The position numbers were made by a program, and so were the translations under genes. From positions 66,656 through 111,556 of the forward strand of contig JAQWFB010000004.1 of NCBI GenBank assembly GCA_028704635.1: a DNA stretch of 44,901 bases, given 5' to 3'. The stretch is from Candidatus Shapirobacteria bacterium. GTDB taxonomy: Bacteria > Patescibacteriota > Microgenomatia > UBA12405. The notes beneath the pieces are model-generated. The model had not been told where the DNA came from, did no database searches, and saw only the letters and a list, made by a program, of their open reading frames with translations. Below, in pieces: positions 28,658 to 37,821 of this stretch; position 1 is the stretch's first letter, and each line of letters begins with the position of its first letter.

Positions 28658-29608
28658 ATGTTAATCGATGAAGTTAGAATTACAATTAAAGGCGGCGATG
28701 GTGGAAATGGTTCTGCTCATTTCTATAGTGACGCTTTTCGCCCCAAAGGTGGCCCAGATGGCGGCATTGGCGGCGACGGCGGTTCTGTTTTTTTTGAAGC
28801 CGTTTCCGATATTAGTAAATTAAACCAATTTCGTCACGCCAAAGTTTATGCCGCTCAAAACGGCGAACAAGGTGGTCATAATAATTGCACTGGCCATAAT
28901 GGTGAAGATTTAATTATCCAAGTTCCTGTTGGCACTCTTGCCACTTACGACAATGGTACCTCGGTTGAATTAACTGAATTAGGTAAAAAAGTTTTAATGG
29001 CCAAAGGTGGCAGTGGTGGTCGTGGTAATTTTTGCTTCAAATCATCCACCAATCAAACTCCTCTAGAAAAAGAATTAGGTTATAAATGTCAAACTAAAAA
29101 ATTATTTTTACAATTAAAATTAATCGCCCAAGTTGGTTTAATTGGTTTGCCTAATACTGGTAAAACTAGTCTTTTAAACGAACTCACTCCCGCGGATGCT
29201 AAAGTTGCTAACTATTCCTTTACCACTCTCGAGCCAAATTTAGGTGTAATGAAAAATGGTCTAATTATTGCCGATATTCCGGGACTAATTGAAGGTGCTG
29301 CTGATGGTAAGGGTCTTGGTATTAAATTTTTAAAACATATTGAAAGAACAAGTTTATTGGTTCATTGTATTGGTGCCGATTCTAGTGATCCTTTAAAGGA
29401 TTATCAAACCGTCCGCCAAGAATTAAATAATTACAGTTCTAATTTAGCCAATAAACCGGAAATAATTGTTCTAACCAAATCAGACACCCTCGATTCAAAA
29501 GAAATTCCTAAAATTCAAAAATTAATCAAAGCTCAAGTTTCCACTTCCATTATTGATCCTGAAAGTATCAAAAAACTCAACGATCTCATCACCAAAAATT
29601 TAAAATAA
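28658..29608 (+). CDS. obg: Obg-family GTPase
   Basis: VRITIKGGDGGNGSAHF glycine-rich OBG fold; GLPNTGKTSLLN; TTLEPNLGVM; DIPGLIEGA. Confidence 0.96.
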   Translation: MLIDEVRITIKGGDGGNGSAHFYSDAFRPKGGPDGGIGGDGGSVFFEAVSDISKLNQFRHAKVYAAQNGEQGGHNNCTGHNGEDLIIQVPVGTLATYDNGTSVELTELGKKVLMAKGGSGGRGNFCFKSSTNQTPLEKELGYKCQTKKLFLQLKLIAQVGLIGLPNTGKTSLLNELTPADAKVANYSFTTLEPNLGVMKNGLIIADIPGLIEGAADGKGLGIKFLKHIERTSLLVHCIGADSSDPLKDYQTVRQELNNYSSNLANKPEIIVLTKSDTLDSKEIPKIQKLIKAQVSTSIIDPESIKKLNDLITKNLK

Positions 29609-29609
29609 A

Positions 29610-30521
29610 TTATTTTTGAATATCTCTTTCTGCCCAGTGCTTGTCTATCTCTACTGTCAGTTCCAAAAACACTTTTCGGCTCGACATTAATTCCAATTCC
29701 TTTCTAGCGTTATAACCAATTTCTCTTATCTTCTTTCCACCCACCCCAATAATCATTTTTTTATACCTATTTGCAGTAGTCAATATTCTTGCTTTAATTA
29801 AAATTAATTTTTTCTTATCGATCACCTCATCCACTTCCACATTAACTGAATAAGGGACTTCTTTTCTCAAAAACAAATAGGCTTTTTCTCGAATAATTTC
29901 AGCAATATATTCTTTTGAATTTAAACTAATGACTGGTCCTTTTTTAGATTCCATTATTTCCAAATCCTCTTCGGTTAATTTGGAATCTTTTTCCGGTAGT
30001 AATTCAAAAATAAGATTAATTAGCCCTTTAATATTTGTCTCTTTAATAGCGCTTACCGAAATCACTTCGTCAAACTCATCTTCCAAATAATTATATTCAG
30101 CCAAATGGTCCTTACTCCCAATTGCTTGATCAATTTTGTTATAAACCAAAATCTTTTTTGCTTTTGATTTTCTAACTAATCCAATCACTTTATTTTCTTC
30201 TTCAGTTTTTGGTCGAGAAATATCTAAAAGACATATCACCACATCAGCTCTCCCAACTTCTTTTGGAGCTTCAGTATTAACGCGTTTACCAACTAAATCA
30301 GACACTTTATTAATAATTCCTGGAGTATCAGAAAAAATAATTTTCCCTTTTTCACTACTAAAAACCACTCGTGCATTTTTTCGAGTCGTTTGAGCCATTG
30401 GTGAAGTAATTGCCACTTTTTGGCTCATTATGGCATTAAGCAAAGTAGATTTTCCAGTATTAGGTCGCCCTAAAATCACCACTCGTCCAATTTTAACTTT
30501 TTCCTCAATTACTTTTCGCAT
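29610..30521 (-). CDS. era: GTPase Era
   Basis: ILGRPNTGKSTLLNAI, FSDTPGI, NKID; C-terminal KH region; start moved to ATG 30521. Confidence 0.93.
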   Translation of the reverse strand: MRKVIEEKVKIGRVVILGRPNTGKSTLLNAIMSQKVAITSPMAQTTRKNARVVFSSEKGKIIFSDTPGIINKVSDLVGKRVNTEAPKEVGRADVVICLLDISRPKTEEENKVIGLVRKSKAKKILVYNKIDQAIGSKDHLAEYNYLEDEFDEVISVSAIKETNIKGLINLIFELLPEKDSKLTEEDLEIMESKKGPVISLNSKEYIAEIIREKAYLFLRKEVPYSVNVEVDEVIDKKKLILIKARILTTANRYKKMIIGVGGKKIREIGYNARKELELMSSRKVFLELTVEIDKHWAERDIQK

Positions 30522-30663
30522 CGTCATATTTTACCAAATTTTCGATTATAATTGACTTCCTGATTATATTCATTACAATAAGACAAGTTTACAAATCAAC
30601 ACGATTTTAATAACCCAGAACCTTAAAATCCATAAACTTAACAAAAAGAGAGGAGGTACTAAT

Positions 30664-30930
30664 TTGGCGGATCTAGAAGAATTTTTTAAAAACATCTTCC
30701 CGGATCTAAAGGAATATAAAGAAAAACAAAAAGAACATTTTAAATTTGTGAGTTTTGTTTGTAGTTTTGGCGATATACTTTTTGCCATTTCCAAAGACAA
30801 TCATATTTATGACCTATTTTTTTTAAATATCCCCGTTGTTATTAATATTGATAGACAATTAAAAATCTATCCCTTAAATCAGCAGTTTGTCGAATATTTA
30901 ATAAAAAGAGAGGAGAATAGTAATGACTGA
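30664..30930 (+). CDS. small hypothetical protein (88 aa), TTG start
   Basis: strong SD gagaggaggt; promoter TTGACT-N16-TACAAT upstream. Confidence 0.65.
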   Translation: MADLEEFFKNIFPDLKEYKEKQKEHFKFVSFVCSFGDILFAISKDNHIYDLFFLNIPVVINIDRQLKIYPLNQQFVEYLIKREENSND

Positions 30931-31186
30931 TTTTTTTGGATTAACTAGATCTTACAGAGCAACAACACCTTTCATTGAATTTTTAAAAGAAGCTTTTCCT
31001 ATTGATTTTAATATTTACGAAGAAAAAATTGAAAGACAGAAATGGTTAATTTTTGATTGTAGTCATAAAGAAAACAGGGGTATCATCAAAATCGATCTTG
31101 AAACGGGTCTTCTTGACGAGCAAGCTACGGCTCCCATTTTTTTAATAAAAATTAAAGAACAAATGAGAAAAACAAAAACAAATTAA
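30923..31186 (+). CDS. small hypothetical protein (87 aa)
   Basis: SD gagaggag; overlaps the previous ORF; terminator downstream. Confidence 0.65.
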   Translation: MTDFFGLTRSYRATTPFIEFLKEAFPIDFNIYEEKIERQKWLIFDCSHKENRGIIKIDLETGLLDEQATAPIFLIKIKEQMRKTKTN

Positions 31187-31195
31187 GTTTATGGT

Positions 31196-31240
31196 AAAAG
31201 AGATGTAGTTTAAAACTACCCAGTCTACATCTCTTTTTTT
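31196..31240 (+). terminator. intrinsic terminator
   Basis: AAAAGAGATGTAG...CTACATCTCTTTTTTT. Confidence 0.88.
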
Positions 31241-31294
31241 CCTCATTGCCAATTAAGATTCTCCAGGTAAAATAAAAAGACCATAAAAAACCAT

Positions 31295-31330
31295 TTGACA
31301 CTTAGCAAACCAAGTGATAGACTGCTAATT
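31295..31330 (+). promoter_or_regulatory. lon promoter (TTGACA-N17-TAGACT) with CIRCE-like operator TTAGCAAAC-N9-GACTGCTAA (31302-31328)
   Basis: exact 9-9-9 geometry of CIRCE; ends 2 nt before the lon ATG. Confidence 0.75.
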
Positions 31331-33709
31331 ATGCCAGAAAATACAAATCAAAATCCAACTCCAGCTCCACAACCTCTAAGAAAAGTATTACCTTTAATTC
31401 CTCTCCGTAACATTGTTTTATTTCCGTCAGTTGAAACATCACTTTTTTTTGGCCGCAAAGAATCAATGAATTCCTTGCTTCATGCCTATGACAACACCAA
31501 TAAATTAGTTATTATTACCGCTCAACAAAATTCTCGCGTTGAAAAGCCAGAGTATAAAGATCTCTACAATGTTGGTGTTTTAGCTAAGATTGAACATATT
31601 CTTCAAAGTGATGGTAGCCTCCATGCTATTGTCAAAGGAGTTTCTCGAGTCAACATTTTAAATTTAATTCAAACAGATCCGTTTTTCATGGTCGAATATG
31701 TTGATCTTCCTGTTGTCCCCGAACCAGTCGCTGAAATTCAACAATCTGCCGAAGCTCTTTTAAGTCAATTAAAAAAAGCCTTTGCCATGGGTCGTCAATT
31801 TGATTTGCCTGCCATGATGCAACTTAGCACTGGCGTTTCCAGCGGTGACTTAGCCGATCAGGTTTGTTTCTCGGTCGAAGGAAAAATACCCGAAAAACAG
31901 GTCTTATTAGAAACATTAATTGTTAGTCAACGATTAAAAGCAGCCACTGAATATTTAATTCAAGAGATGAAAGTTGCTGAATTAGAAAGATCTATTGAAG
32001 AAAAAACTCAAGAAAAGTTCAACACTGGTGTCAAGAGAAATGTTTTAGAAGAAAGAAAACGCCAAATTGAAAAAGAATTAAAACGTCTTGGTCAAAATAG
32101 CGGTGGTGAATTTTCCGATTTAGAAAAGAAAATTAAAAATAAAAATATTCCACCTGAGGTTCGAAAAAAATTAATTAAAGAACTAGAACGTCTCACTGAA
32201 ATGGGGTCAATGTCTCCAGAATCAGGTTACATAAGAACTTATTTAGAAACAGTATTGGAATTACCTTGGGGAAAATACAATAAATCTGATATTAGTTTAT
32301 CTAAAGCCTCAAAAATCCTCGACCAAGATCATTACGGCATAAAAGATGTTAAAGAAAGAATTTTAGAATATTTGGCTGTTTTAAATTTGAAAAGTAAAAA
32401 CAAAAAGAAAGGTGAAGAAATCTCTTCCACTGCCAATATTTTATGTTTCATTGGCCCTCCAGGCGTCGGTAAAACTTCTCTTGGAAAGTCGATTGCTAAG
32501 GCAATGGGTAAAAGTTTTATTCGTGCCTCTCTTGGTGGAATTCGTGATGAGGCTGAAATTCGCGGTCATCGTCGAACTTATGTCGGTGCCATGCCTGGTC
32601 GAATCGTTAAAGGTCTTAAAGATGCTAAATCTATGAATCCAGTTTTTATGTTGGATGAAATCGATAAAATCGGTGCCGATTACCGTGGCGATCCGTCAGC
32701 AGCTCTTTTAGAAACTCTCGACCCCGAACAAAATCGCGAATTTGCCGATCATTATCTCGATTTTCCTCTCGATCTATCTAAAGTCTTCTTTATTTTAACT
32801 GGTAATGATATTTCCACAATTCCAGGTCCTCTTCGTGATCGTTTAGAAATTATCAATTTTTCTGGTTATACCCAAGACGAAAAATTTCACATTGCTAAAA
32901 ATTATTTAATTAAAAAAGAACTTAATGCCAATGGTTTAAAAGAAAATAATATTGTCGAAATTAAAGACGAAACCATTAAATTTATTATTGATAAATACAC
33001 TCGAGAAGCTGGTGTTCGTGGTTTAGAACGAACTTTTGCCAGTTTATTTAGGAAAGCTGCCAAAAAAATTATTGTTAATCGTGTTAATAAAGTCAACTTA
33101 AATGATCCGTTAATCATCAAAAAATTTTTAGGCCCGGCCAAATTTACTTCAACTTTAAAAGGTAAAAAAGATGAAGTTGGACTCTCTACTGGTTTGGCTT
33201 GGACTTCTGTCGGTGGTGAAATTTTATTTATTGAAGTTAATGTTATGCCCGGCAAAGGTCAATTAATTTTAACCGGAAAACTTGGTTCAGTTATGAAAGA
33301 ATCATGTCAAGCTGCTCTTTCTTTTATTCGTAGCCAAGCTAAGGAATTTGGTATCAAACAAGATTTTCATAAAATCGATATTCACATTCATGTTCCCGAA
33401 GGTGCCACTCCAAAAGATGGCCCCAGTGCTGGCGGTGCCATTACTACAGCTTTAATTTCTGCTCTCAAAAAAGTTGCCGTTCCTCGTGATATCGGTATGA
33501 CCGGGGAAATCACTCTTCGTGGAAATATTTTAGAAATTGGTGGTCTTAAAGAAAAATCAATTGCTGCTCATCGTGCTGGGTTAAAAACTATTTTTATTCC
33601 CAAAGACAACGAAAAAATCCTGATCAATATTCCCAAGGAAGTTAAAAAAGATATCAAATTCATTCCAGTTTCCCACTATTCCGAAATCTACAAAAAGATT
33701 TTTGGATAA
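31331..33709 (+). CDS. lon: ATP-dependent protease Lon
   Basis: GPPGVGKTSLGKSIA; KDGPSAGGAITTALISAL catalytic Ser; ATG 31331 preferred over TTG 31295. Confidence 0.97.
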   Translation: MPENTNQNPTPAPQPLRKVLPLIPLRNIVLFPSVETSLFFGRKESMNSLLHAYDNTNKLVIITAQQNSRVEKPEYKDLYNVGVLAKIEHILQSDGSLHAIVKGVSRVNILNLIQTDPFFMVEYVDLPVVPEPVAEIQQSAEALLSQLKKAFAMGRQFDLPAMMQLSTGVSSGDLADQVCFSVEGKIPEKQVLLETLIVSQRLKAATEYLIQEMKVAELERSIEEKTQEKFNTGVKRNVLEERKRQIEKELKRLGQNSGGEFSDLEKKIKNKNIPPEVRKKLIKELERLTEMGSMSPESGYIRTYLETVLELPWGKYNKSDISLSKASKILDQDHYGIKDVKERILEYLAVLNLKSKNKKKGEEISSTANILCFIGPPGVGKTSLGKSIAKAMGKSFIRASLGGIRDEAEIRGHRRTYVGAMPGRIVKGLKDAKSMNPVFMLDEIDKIGADYRGDPSAALLETLDPEQNREFADHYLDFPLDLSKVFFILTGNDISTIPGPLRDRLEIINFSGYTQDEKFHIAKNYLIKKELNANGLKENNIVEIKDETIKFIIDKYTREAGVRGLERTFASLFRKAAKKIIVNRVNKVNLNDPLIIKKFLGPAKFTSTLKGKKDEVGLSTGLAWTSVGGEILFIEVNVMPGKGQLILTGKLGSVMKESCQAALSFIRSQAKEFGIKQDFHKIDIHIHVPEGATPKDGPSAGGAITTALISALKKVAVPRDIGMTGEITLRGNILEIGGLKEKSIAAHRAGLKTIFIPKDNEKILINIPKEVKKDIKFIPVSHYSEIYKKIFG

Positions 33710-33722
33710 ATTAAAAAAAGAG

Positions 33723-33763
33723 AAACAAGGGTGTTATTGTGTTGAAACAACACCCTTGTTTTA
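33723..33763. terminator. bidirectional terminator between lon and a convergent small-protein operon
   Basis: AAACAAGGGTGTT...AACACCCTTGTTTT. Confidence 0.85.
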
Positions 33764-33777
33764 TTTCATAAAATTAG

Positions 33778-34062
33778 TCATTGGATTGTTTTTGTTTGCT
33801 GTATTTTACTAATATCTGAAACAGTTATTTTCTTTTTGAGACAATCAATACAAAGTTCCGGATCTCTTGTGTTTTCAATTTTACCAACTATTGTCCTACC
33901 TCTTTCATCAACCATCTCAATTCTCTCCGTCACTTTTGTTTGGTGACCACATTTAGCCGTTACTTTTCCTAAACCAAAAAAATACAATAATTTATTAAAC
34001 AATTTCAACCCATCCTTTCTTACCAGGAAAAAAAATTTACTTCCACTCCAGAGCTTGTCCAA
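33778..34062 (-). CDS. small Cys-rich protein, putative zinc-binding; true start probably an internal TTG near 34003-34008
   Basis: AKCGHQTKV...ELCIDCLKKK; SD AAAGGATGGG. Confidence 0.6.
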   Translation of the reverse strand: MDKLWSGSKFFFLVRKDGLKLFNKLLYFFGLGKVTAKCGHQTKVTERIEMVDERGRTIVGKIENTRDPELCIDCLKKKITVSDISKIQQTKTIQ

Positions 34063-34274
34063 TAACCATCTATTTTATGGTTACCACGACATCCCTTTCT
34101 AAAACAACAAACAGACTTTCCTTCAAAAACTACAACATTTTTTGGAGTTAAACCATCTTCTCTTTCGTGTAAAGTAATAGGATCACCAGGTATAATAATC
34201 CCCCCACACTTGGCACATCTAACCATCGATTCACAACGGAACCAAATTACGATTTTTTTCAAAAACTCCAACAA
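34020..34274 (-). CDS. small zinc-ribbon-like protein, TTG start
   Basis: VRCAKCGGIIIPGDPI ... SVCCFRKGCRGNHKIDGYW; SD AAGGAAGGG; promoter TTGATA-N17-TATAAA at 34355-34327. Confidence 0.65.
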   Translation of the reverse strand: MLEFLKKIVIWFRCESMVRCAKCGGIIIPGDPITLHEREDGLTPKNVVVFEGKSVCCFRKGCRGNHKIDGYWTSSGVEVNFFSW

Positions 34275-34359
34275 TTCAATCCCTTCCTTTCTGGTCTAAT
34301 TTTATGAAATTTTAAAGATCCACCCTTTTATACCATCTAAAAATACAAATATCAATTTT

Positions 34360-36039
34360 CTACATTCTTTCCACTGTTTTTATTCCCAACAAATTTAATC
34401 CGGTTTTTAAAATACTTACTGTAACTCTGGTTAAAAATACTCTAAAAACCTCCTCTTTTTGGTCAATAATTCTATTTTTTGCATAAAATTCATTATATTT
34501 TCTAGCCACTCCCAATAAATATTCTGCAATTACAGAAGGGGAGAAGCGTTCACTTGCTTCCATTATTTTTTCTTCAAATCTATAAAATTCCTTAATTAAG
34601 GCCATTTCGTCGTCATTAATATTTTCAGGAATTTCATTAATATTTTTTTGTTCTTTAATTTTAGTTTTATCTAAAACACTTTTACATCTAGCATAAGTGT
34701 ATTGCAAATACGGCCCAGAATCTCCATCTAAACTCATAATCTGATCCCAATCAAAAATCACATCTTTTCTCGGGTCGCTGCTCAAATCGTTAAATTTAAT
34801 TGCCCCAATCGCCACTGCCTCAATAGTTTCAATATCATTTTCTGGTGCCATTTCTTTTGCTCTTTCCATTGCCTTATCAATCACATCCGACAAATGAATC
34901 GTATCGCCTTTTCGAGTTGAAAACTTTCCAGTCGTCCATCTAATTAATCCATGAGCAATATGTACCATTCTCTCATCCGGCATCCACCCCATCATTTCCG
35001 CTGTTTTAAACACCTGTTTAAAATGTAATTGCTGATCAGCACCAACTTCATAAATTATCAAATTTGGTTTCCAGTTTTCCATCCTATATCTAATTGTTGC
35101 CATATCGCGGGTAAAATATGTTGTAGTCCCATTTGATTTTTGCAACATCGCCGGTGGTGTGTCATCAAACTCAATTATTATTGCCCCCTCGCTTTTTTTT
35201 GTAATTCCCTTGTCAATAATTTCTTTAGTTACTTCTTCCAGCTTTTCTTCATAAAACGATTCACCATGAACAAAATCAATATTTACTCCTAATAATTCAT
35301 AAACTTTTTCAAATTCGACCATCGAAATATCAATGCATTTTTGCCAAATTTCTTTAGCCTCCTTATCTCCTTTTTCTAATTTTGCAAACCAATCTCGCCC
35401 CTCATCAATTAATTTTTTGTCAGTTTCTGCCTCTTTATGAAATTTTACATACAATTTTTCCAAATCATCAATCGTCAAATCATTTAAATCTTTTTTATTC
35501 CATTTTTTGATTGCTGCCACCAACTTTCCATATTGAGTTCCCCAATCTCCAATATGATTATCGCCAACACAATTCCATCCTAAAATTTTGTAAATATTAT
35601 AAATAGCCTGTCCGATATTTGTCGATCTCAAGTGCCCAATTCCAAAAGGTTTGGCAATATTCGGTGCTGAATAGTCAATTACCATTGTTTTCCCTTTTCC
35701 GTTTTCACTCAATTCATTTTTAAAAATACTTTCATAATTGATTTTTTCTGCCTCTTTAATTAAAAATTCCGACTTCAAATAAAAATTAATAAATCCTGCC
35801 CCAGCCACTCCAACTTTTTCCACAAAATCACTTTTATCAATACTGTTTACTATTTTTTGAGCCAATTCTTTTGGATTAATTTTTTCCTGTTTCGCCAGAA
35901 TCATGGCAATGTTTGTTGAATAATCTCCAAAACTTACATCAGCTGGATGTTCAATTTTTATTTCTTCTTCGACTACAGATAATTTTAGATCACTACAACT
36001 TTCAAGAATTATTTTTTTAATTTCTTCAGCAATTTTCAT
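34360..36039 (-). CDS. argS: arginyl-tRNA synthetase
   Basis: DYSAPNIAKPFGIGHLRST; GADQQLHFKQVF; KFSTRKGDTIHL; start set to ATG 36039 (track 36060). Confidence 0.95.
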   Translation of the reverse strand: MKIAEEIKKIILESCSDLKLSVVEEEIKIEHPADVSFGDYSTNIAMILAKQEKINPKELAQKIVNSIDKSDFVEKVGVAGAGFINFYLKSEFLIKEAEKINYESIFKNELSENGKGKTMVIDYSAPNIAKPFGIGHLRSTNIGQAIYNIYKILGWNCVGDNHIGDWGTQYGKLVAAIKKWNKKDLNDLTIDDLEKLYVKFHKEAETDKKLIDEGRDWFAKLEKGDKEAKEIWQKCIDISMVEFEKVYELLGVNIDFVHGESFYEEKLEEVTKEIIDKGITKKSEGAIIIEFDDTPPAMLQKSNGTTTYFTRDMATIRYRMENWKPNLIIYEVGADQQLHFKQVFKTAEMMGWMPDERMVHIAHGLIRWTTGKFSTRKGDTIHLSDVIDKAMERAKEMAPENDIETIEAVAIGAIKFNDLSSDPRKDVIFDWDQIMSLDGDSGPYLQYTYARCKSVLDKTKIKEQKNINEIPENINDDEMALIKEFYRFEEKIMEASERFSPSVIAEYLLGVARKYNEFYAKNRIIDQKEEVFRVFLTRVTVSILKTGLNLLGIKTVERM

Positions 36040-36040
36040 A

Positions 36041-36376
36041 TTAAAAAACCTTTGATCCAACCGGTAAATCTTTATCTAGTAAAAGCATGCTCATATTTTC
36101 TCCATCATCGTCTTCCGAACCAAAAATCATTGCCTCCGACAACTCACCCATAATTTTTCGTGGTTTTATATTTGTTACAAAAACAGTTTTTTTACCGATC
36201 AAATCAGCAGGGGAATACCATTTTTTAATTCCCGAAAAAATATTTCTCAATTTTTCCTCGCCAAAATCAACTTGGAGTCTTAATAGTTTTTCCGAGCCTT
36301 CAACTTCAACTGCTTCTTTAATTTCACCAATCTTAAATTCTACTTTGGCAAAATCATCATATTTAATTTGATCCAT
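36041..36376 (-). CDS. stand-alone tRNA-binding OB-fold domain (MetRS C-terminal/Arc1p-like)
   Basis: FAKVEFKIGEIKEAVEVEGSEKLLRLQVDFG...RNIFSGIKKWYSPADLIGKKTVFVTNIKPRKIMGELSEAMI. Confidence 0.9.
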   Translation of the reverse strand: MDQIKYDDFAKVEFKIGEIKEAVEVEGSEKLLRLQVDFGEEKLRNIFSGIKKWYSPADLIGKKTVFVTNIKPRKIMGELSEAMIFGSEDDDGENMSMLLLDKDLPVGSKVF

Positions 36377-36456
36377 GCCCAATTTTATCAAAAAAGAGAC
36401 CCAAATGTGTTATCCTTGCTTACACCGTTCATTATTAATTTAATTTAAAATTTTTT

Positions 36457-37818
36457 ATGATTGATCTCGATACTTCCATTTTTAAATCTTATGACATTCG
36501 TGCTGTTTATCCCACTCAAGCAGACGAAGAATTGGCCGAAAAAATCGGTCGTGGTTTCGCTAAATATTTAAATTTCCCCACCAAAGTCGTTGTTGCTCGT
36601 GATGGCCGAATTTCTGGTGAGTCAATGAAAAACGCCTTAATTGAGGGATTAACTAAAGTAGGGATTAATGTTATTGATATCGATTTAGCTTCTACTGATT
36701 CTTTTTATTATGCTTGTCAAACTCGTGATCTTCCCGGCATCACTGTCACTGCCAGTCACAATCCAAAAGAATACACTGGTTTTAAAATGGTTAAAAAAAT
36801 CCCTGAACTTTTATCGGGTGATGCTGGAATTAAAGAAATAAAAGAATACATATTAAATAATGATTTACCTGCCGACAGCGTCACTTTGGGTACAATTGAA
36901 TACCAAGATGTCAAATCTGAATTTGTTGATTATGTTTTATCTTTGGTCAATATTTCCAATTTTAAAAATTTTAAAGTTCATGCCGATACTGCCAATGGCA
37001 TGGTTGGTCCATTTTTAGAATTGGCTTCTCAAAAATTACCAACAGTCGAATTTATTAAAATGTTTTGGGATATTGATGGTAACTTTCCAAATCATGGTGG
37101 CGATCCATTATTAGCCGCAAACAGGACAGAAATTCAATTACGAGTTCCAAATGAAGGCAGTGATTTGGGAATTATGTTCGATCCTGATGGTGATCGTTTT
37201 TTTGTTATTGATAAAAAAGGCCGTTTTATTCCTGGTGATTTTATGACTGCAATTCTTGCCGAATATTTCGTCAAAAAATATCCAGGCTGCAGTATCGTTT
37301 ATGATATTCGTGCCTCCAAAGTTGTCCCCGAGACTATTTTAGCCTGTGGCGGAAAACCCCTAGCCAATCGTGTCGGACACACTCACATTAAGGCCCGTAT
37401 GAAACAGGAAAATGCCTATTTTGGTGGCGAAGTTTCTGGTCATTATTATTTTAAAGATTTCTTTTTGTGTGACACCGGTTTAGTAACTTTTATCTATCTT
37501 CTCGATTTCTTGTCTACTACCGATAAATCTCTCGAAACAATTATCGATGAAATGTTGGCCAAATATCATATTTCTGGCGAAATAAATTCAAAAGTTGTCG
37601 ATGTTCCAAGTGTCTTAACTAAGCTTGAAAATACCTACGGTTCAAAAACCATTGCCCCAATTGAGCGTATGGATGGTATGACTTTTGAAATGGGCGATTG
37701 GCGTTTTAATATTCGTTCATCAAACACCGAACCTCTACTTCGTCTAAATCTTGAAGCCAACACAGAAGAACTCATGGCTCAAAAACGTGATGAAGTTTTA
37801 GCCATAATTAACGGATAA
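36457..37818 (+). CDS. phosphomannomutase/phosphoglucomutase
   Basis: FKSYDIRAVYP; TVTASHNPKEYTGFK; FDPDGDRFF; GGEVSGHYYF; IRSSNTEPLLRLNLEA. Confidence 0.95.
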   Translation: MIDLDTSIFKSYDIRAVYPTQADEELAEKIGRGFAKYLNFPTKVVVARDGRISGESMKNALIEGLTKVGINVIDIDLASTDSFYYACQTRDLPGITVTASHNPKEYTGFKMVKKIPELLSGDAGIKEIKEYILNNDLPADSVTLGTIEYQDVKSEFVDYVLSLVNISNFKNFKVHADTANGMVGPFLELASQKLPTVEFIKMFWDIDGNFPNHGGDPLLAANRTEIQLRVPNEGSDLGIMFDPDGDRFFVIDKKGRFIPGDFMTAILAEYFVKKYPGCSIVYDIRASKVVPETILACGGKPLANRVGHTHIKARMKQENAYFGGEVSGHYYFKDFFLCDTGLVTFIYLLDFLSTTDKSLETIIDEMLAKYHISGEINSKVVDVPSVLTKLENTYGSKTIAPIERMDGMTFEMGDWRFNIRSSNTEPLLRLNLEANTEELMAQKRDEVLAIING

Positions 37819-37821
37819 TTT

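Noticed and set aside
31295-31330. Track start of Lon at TTG 31295 (MTLSKPSDRLLI...)
   Set aside because: That TTG is the first base of the -35 hexamer TTGACA; ATG 31331 fits the promoter and the protein family better.
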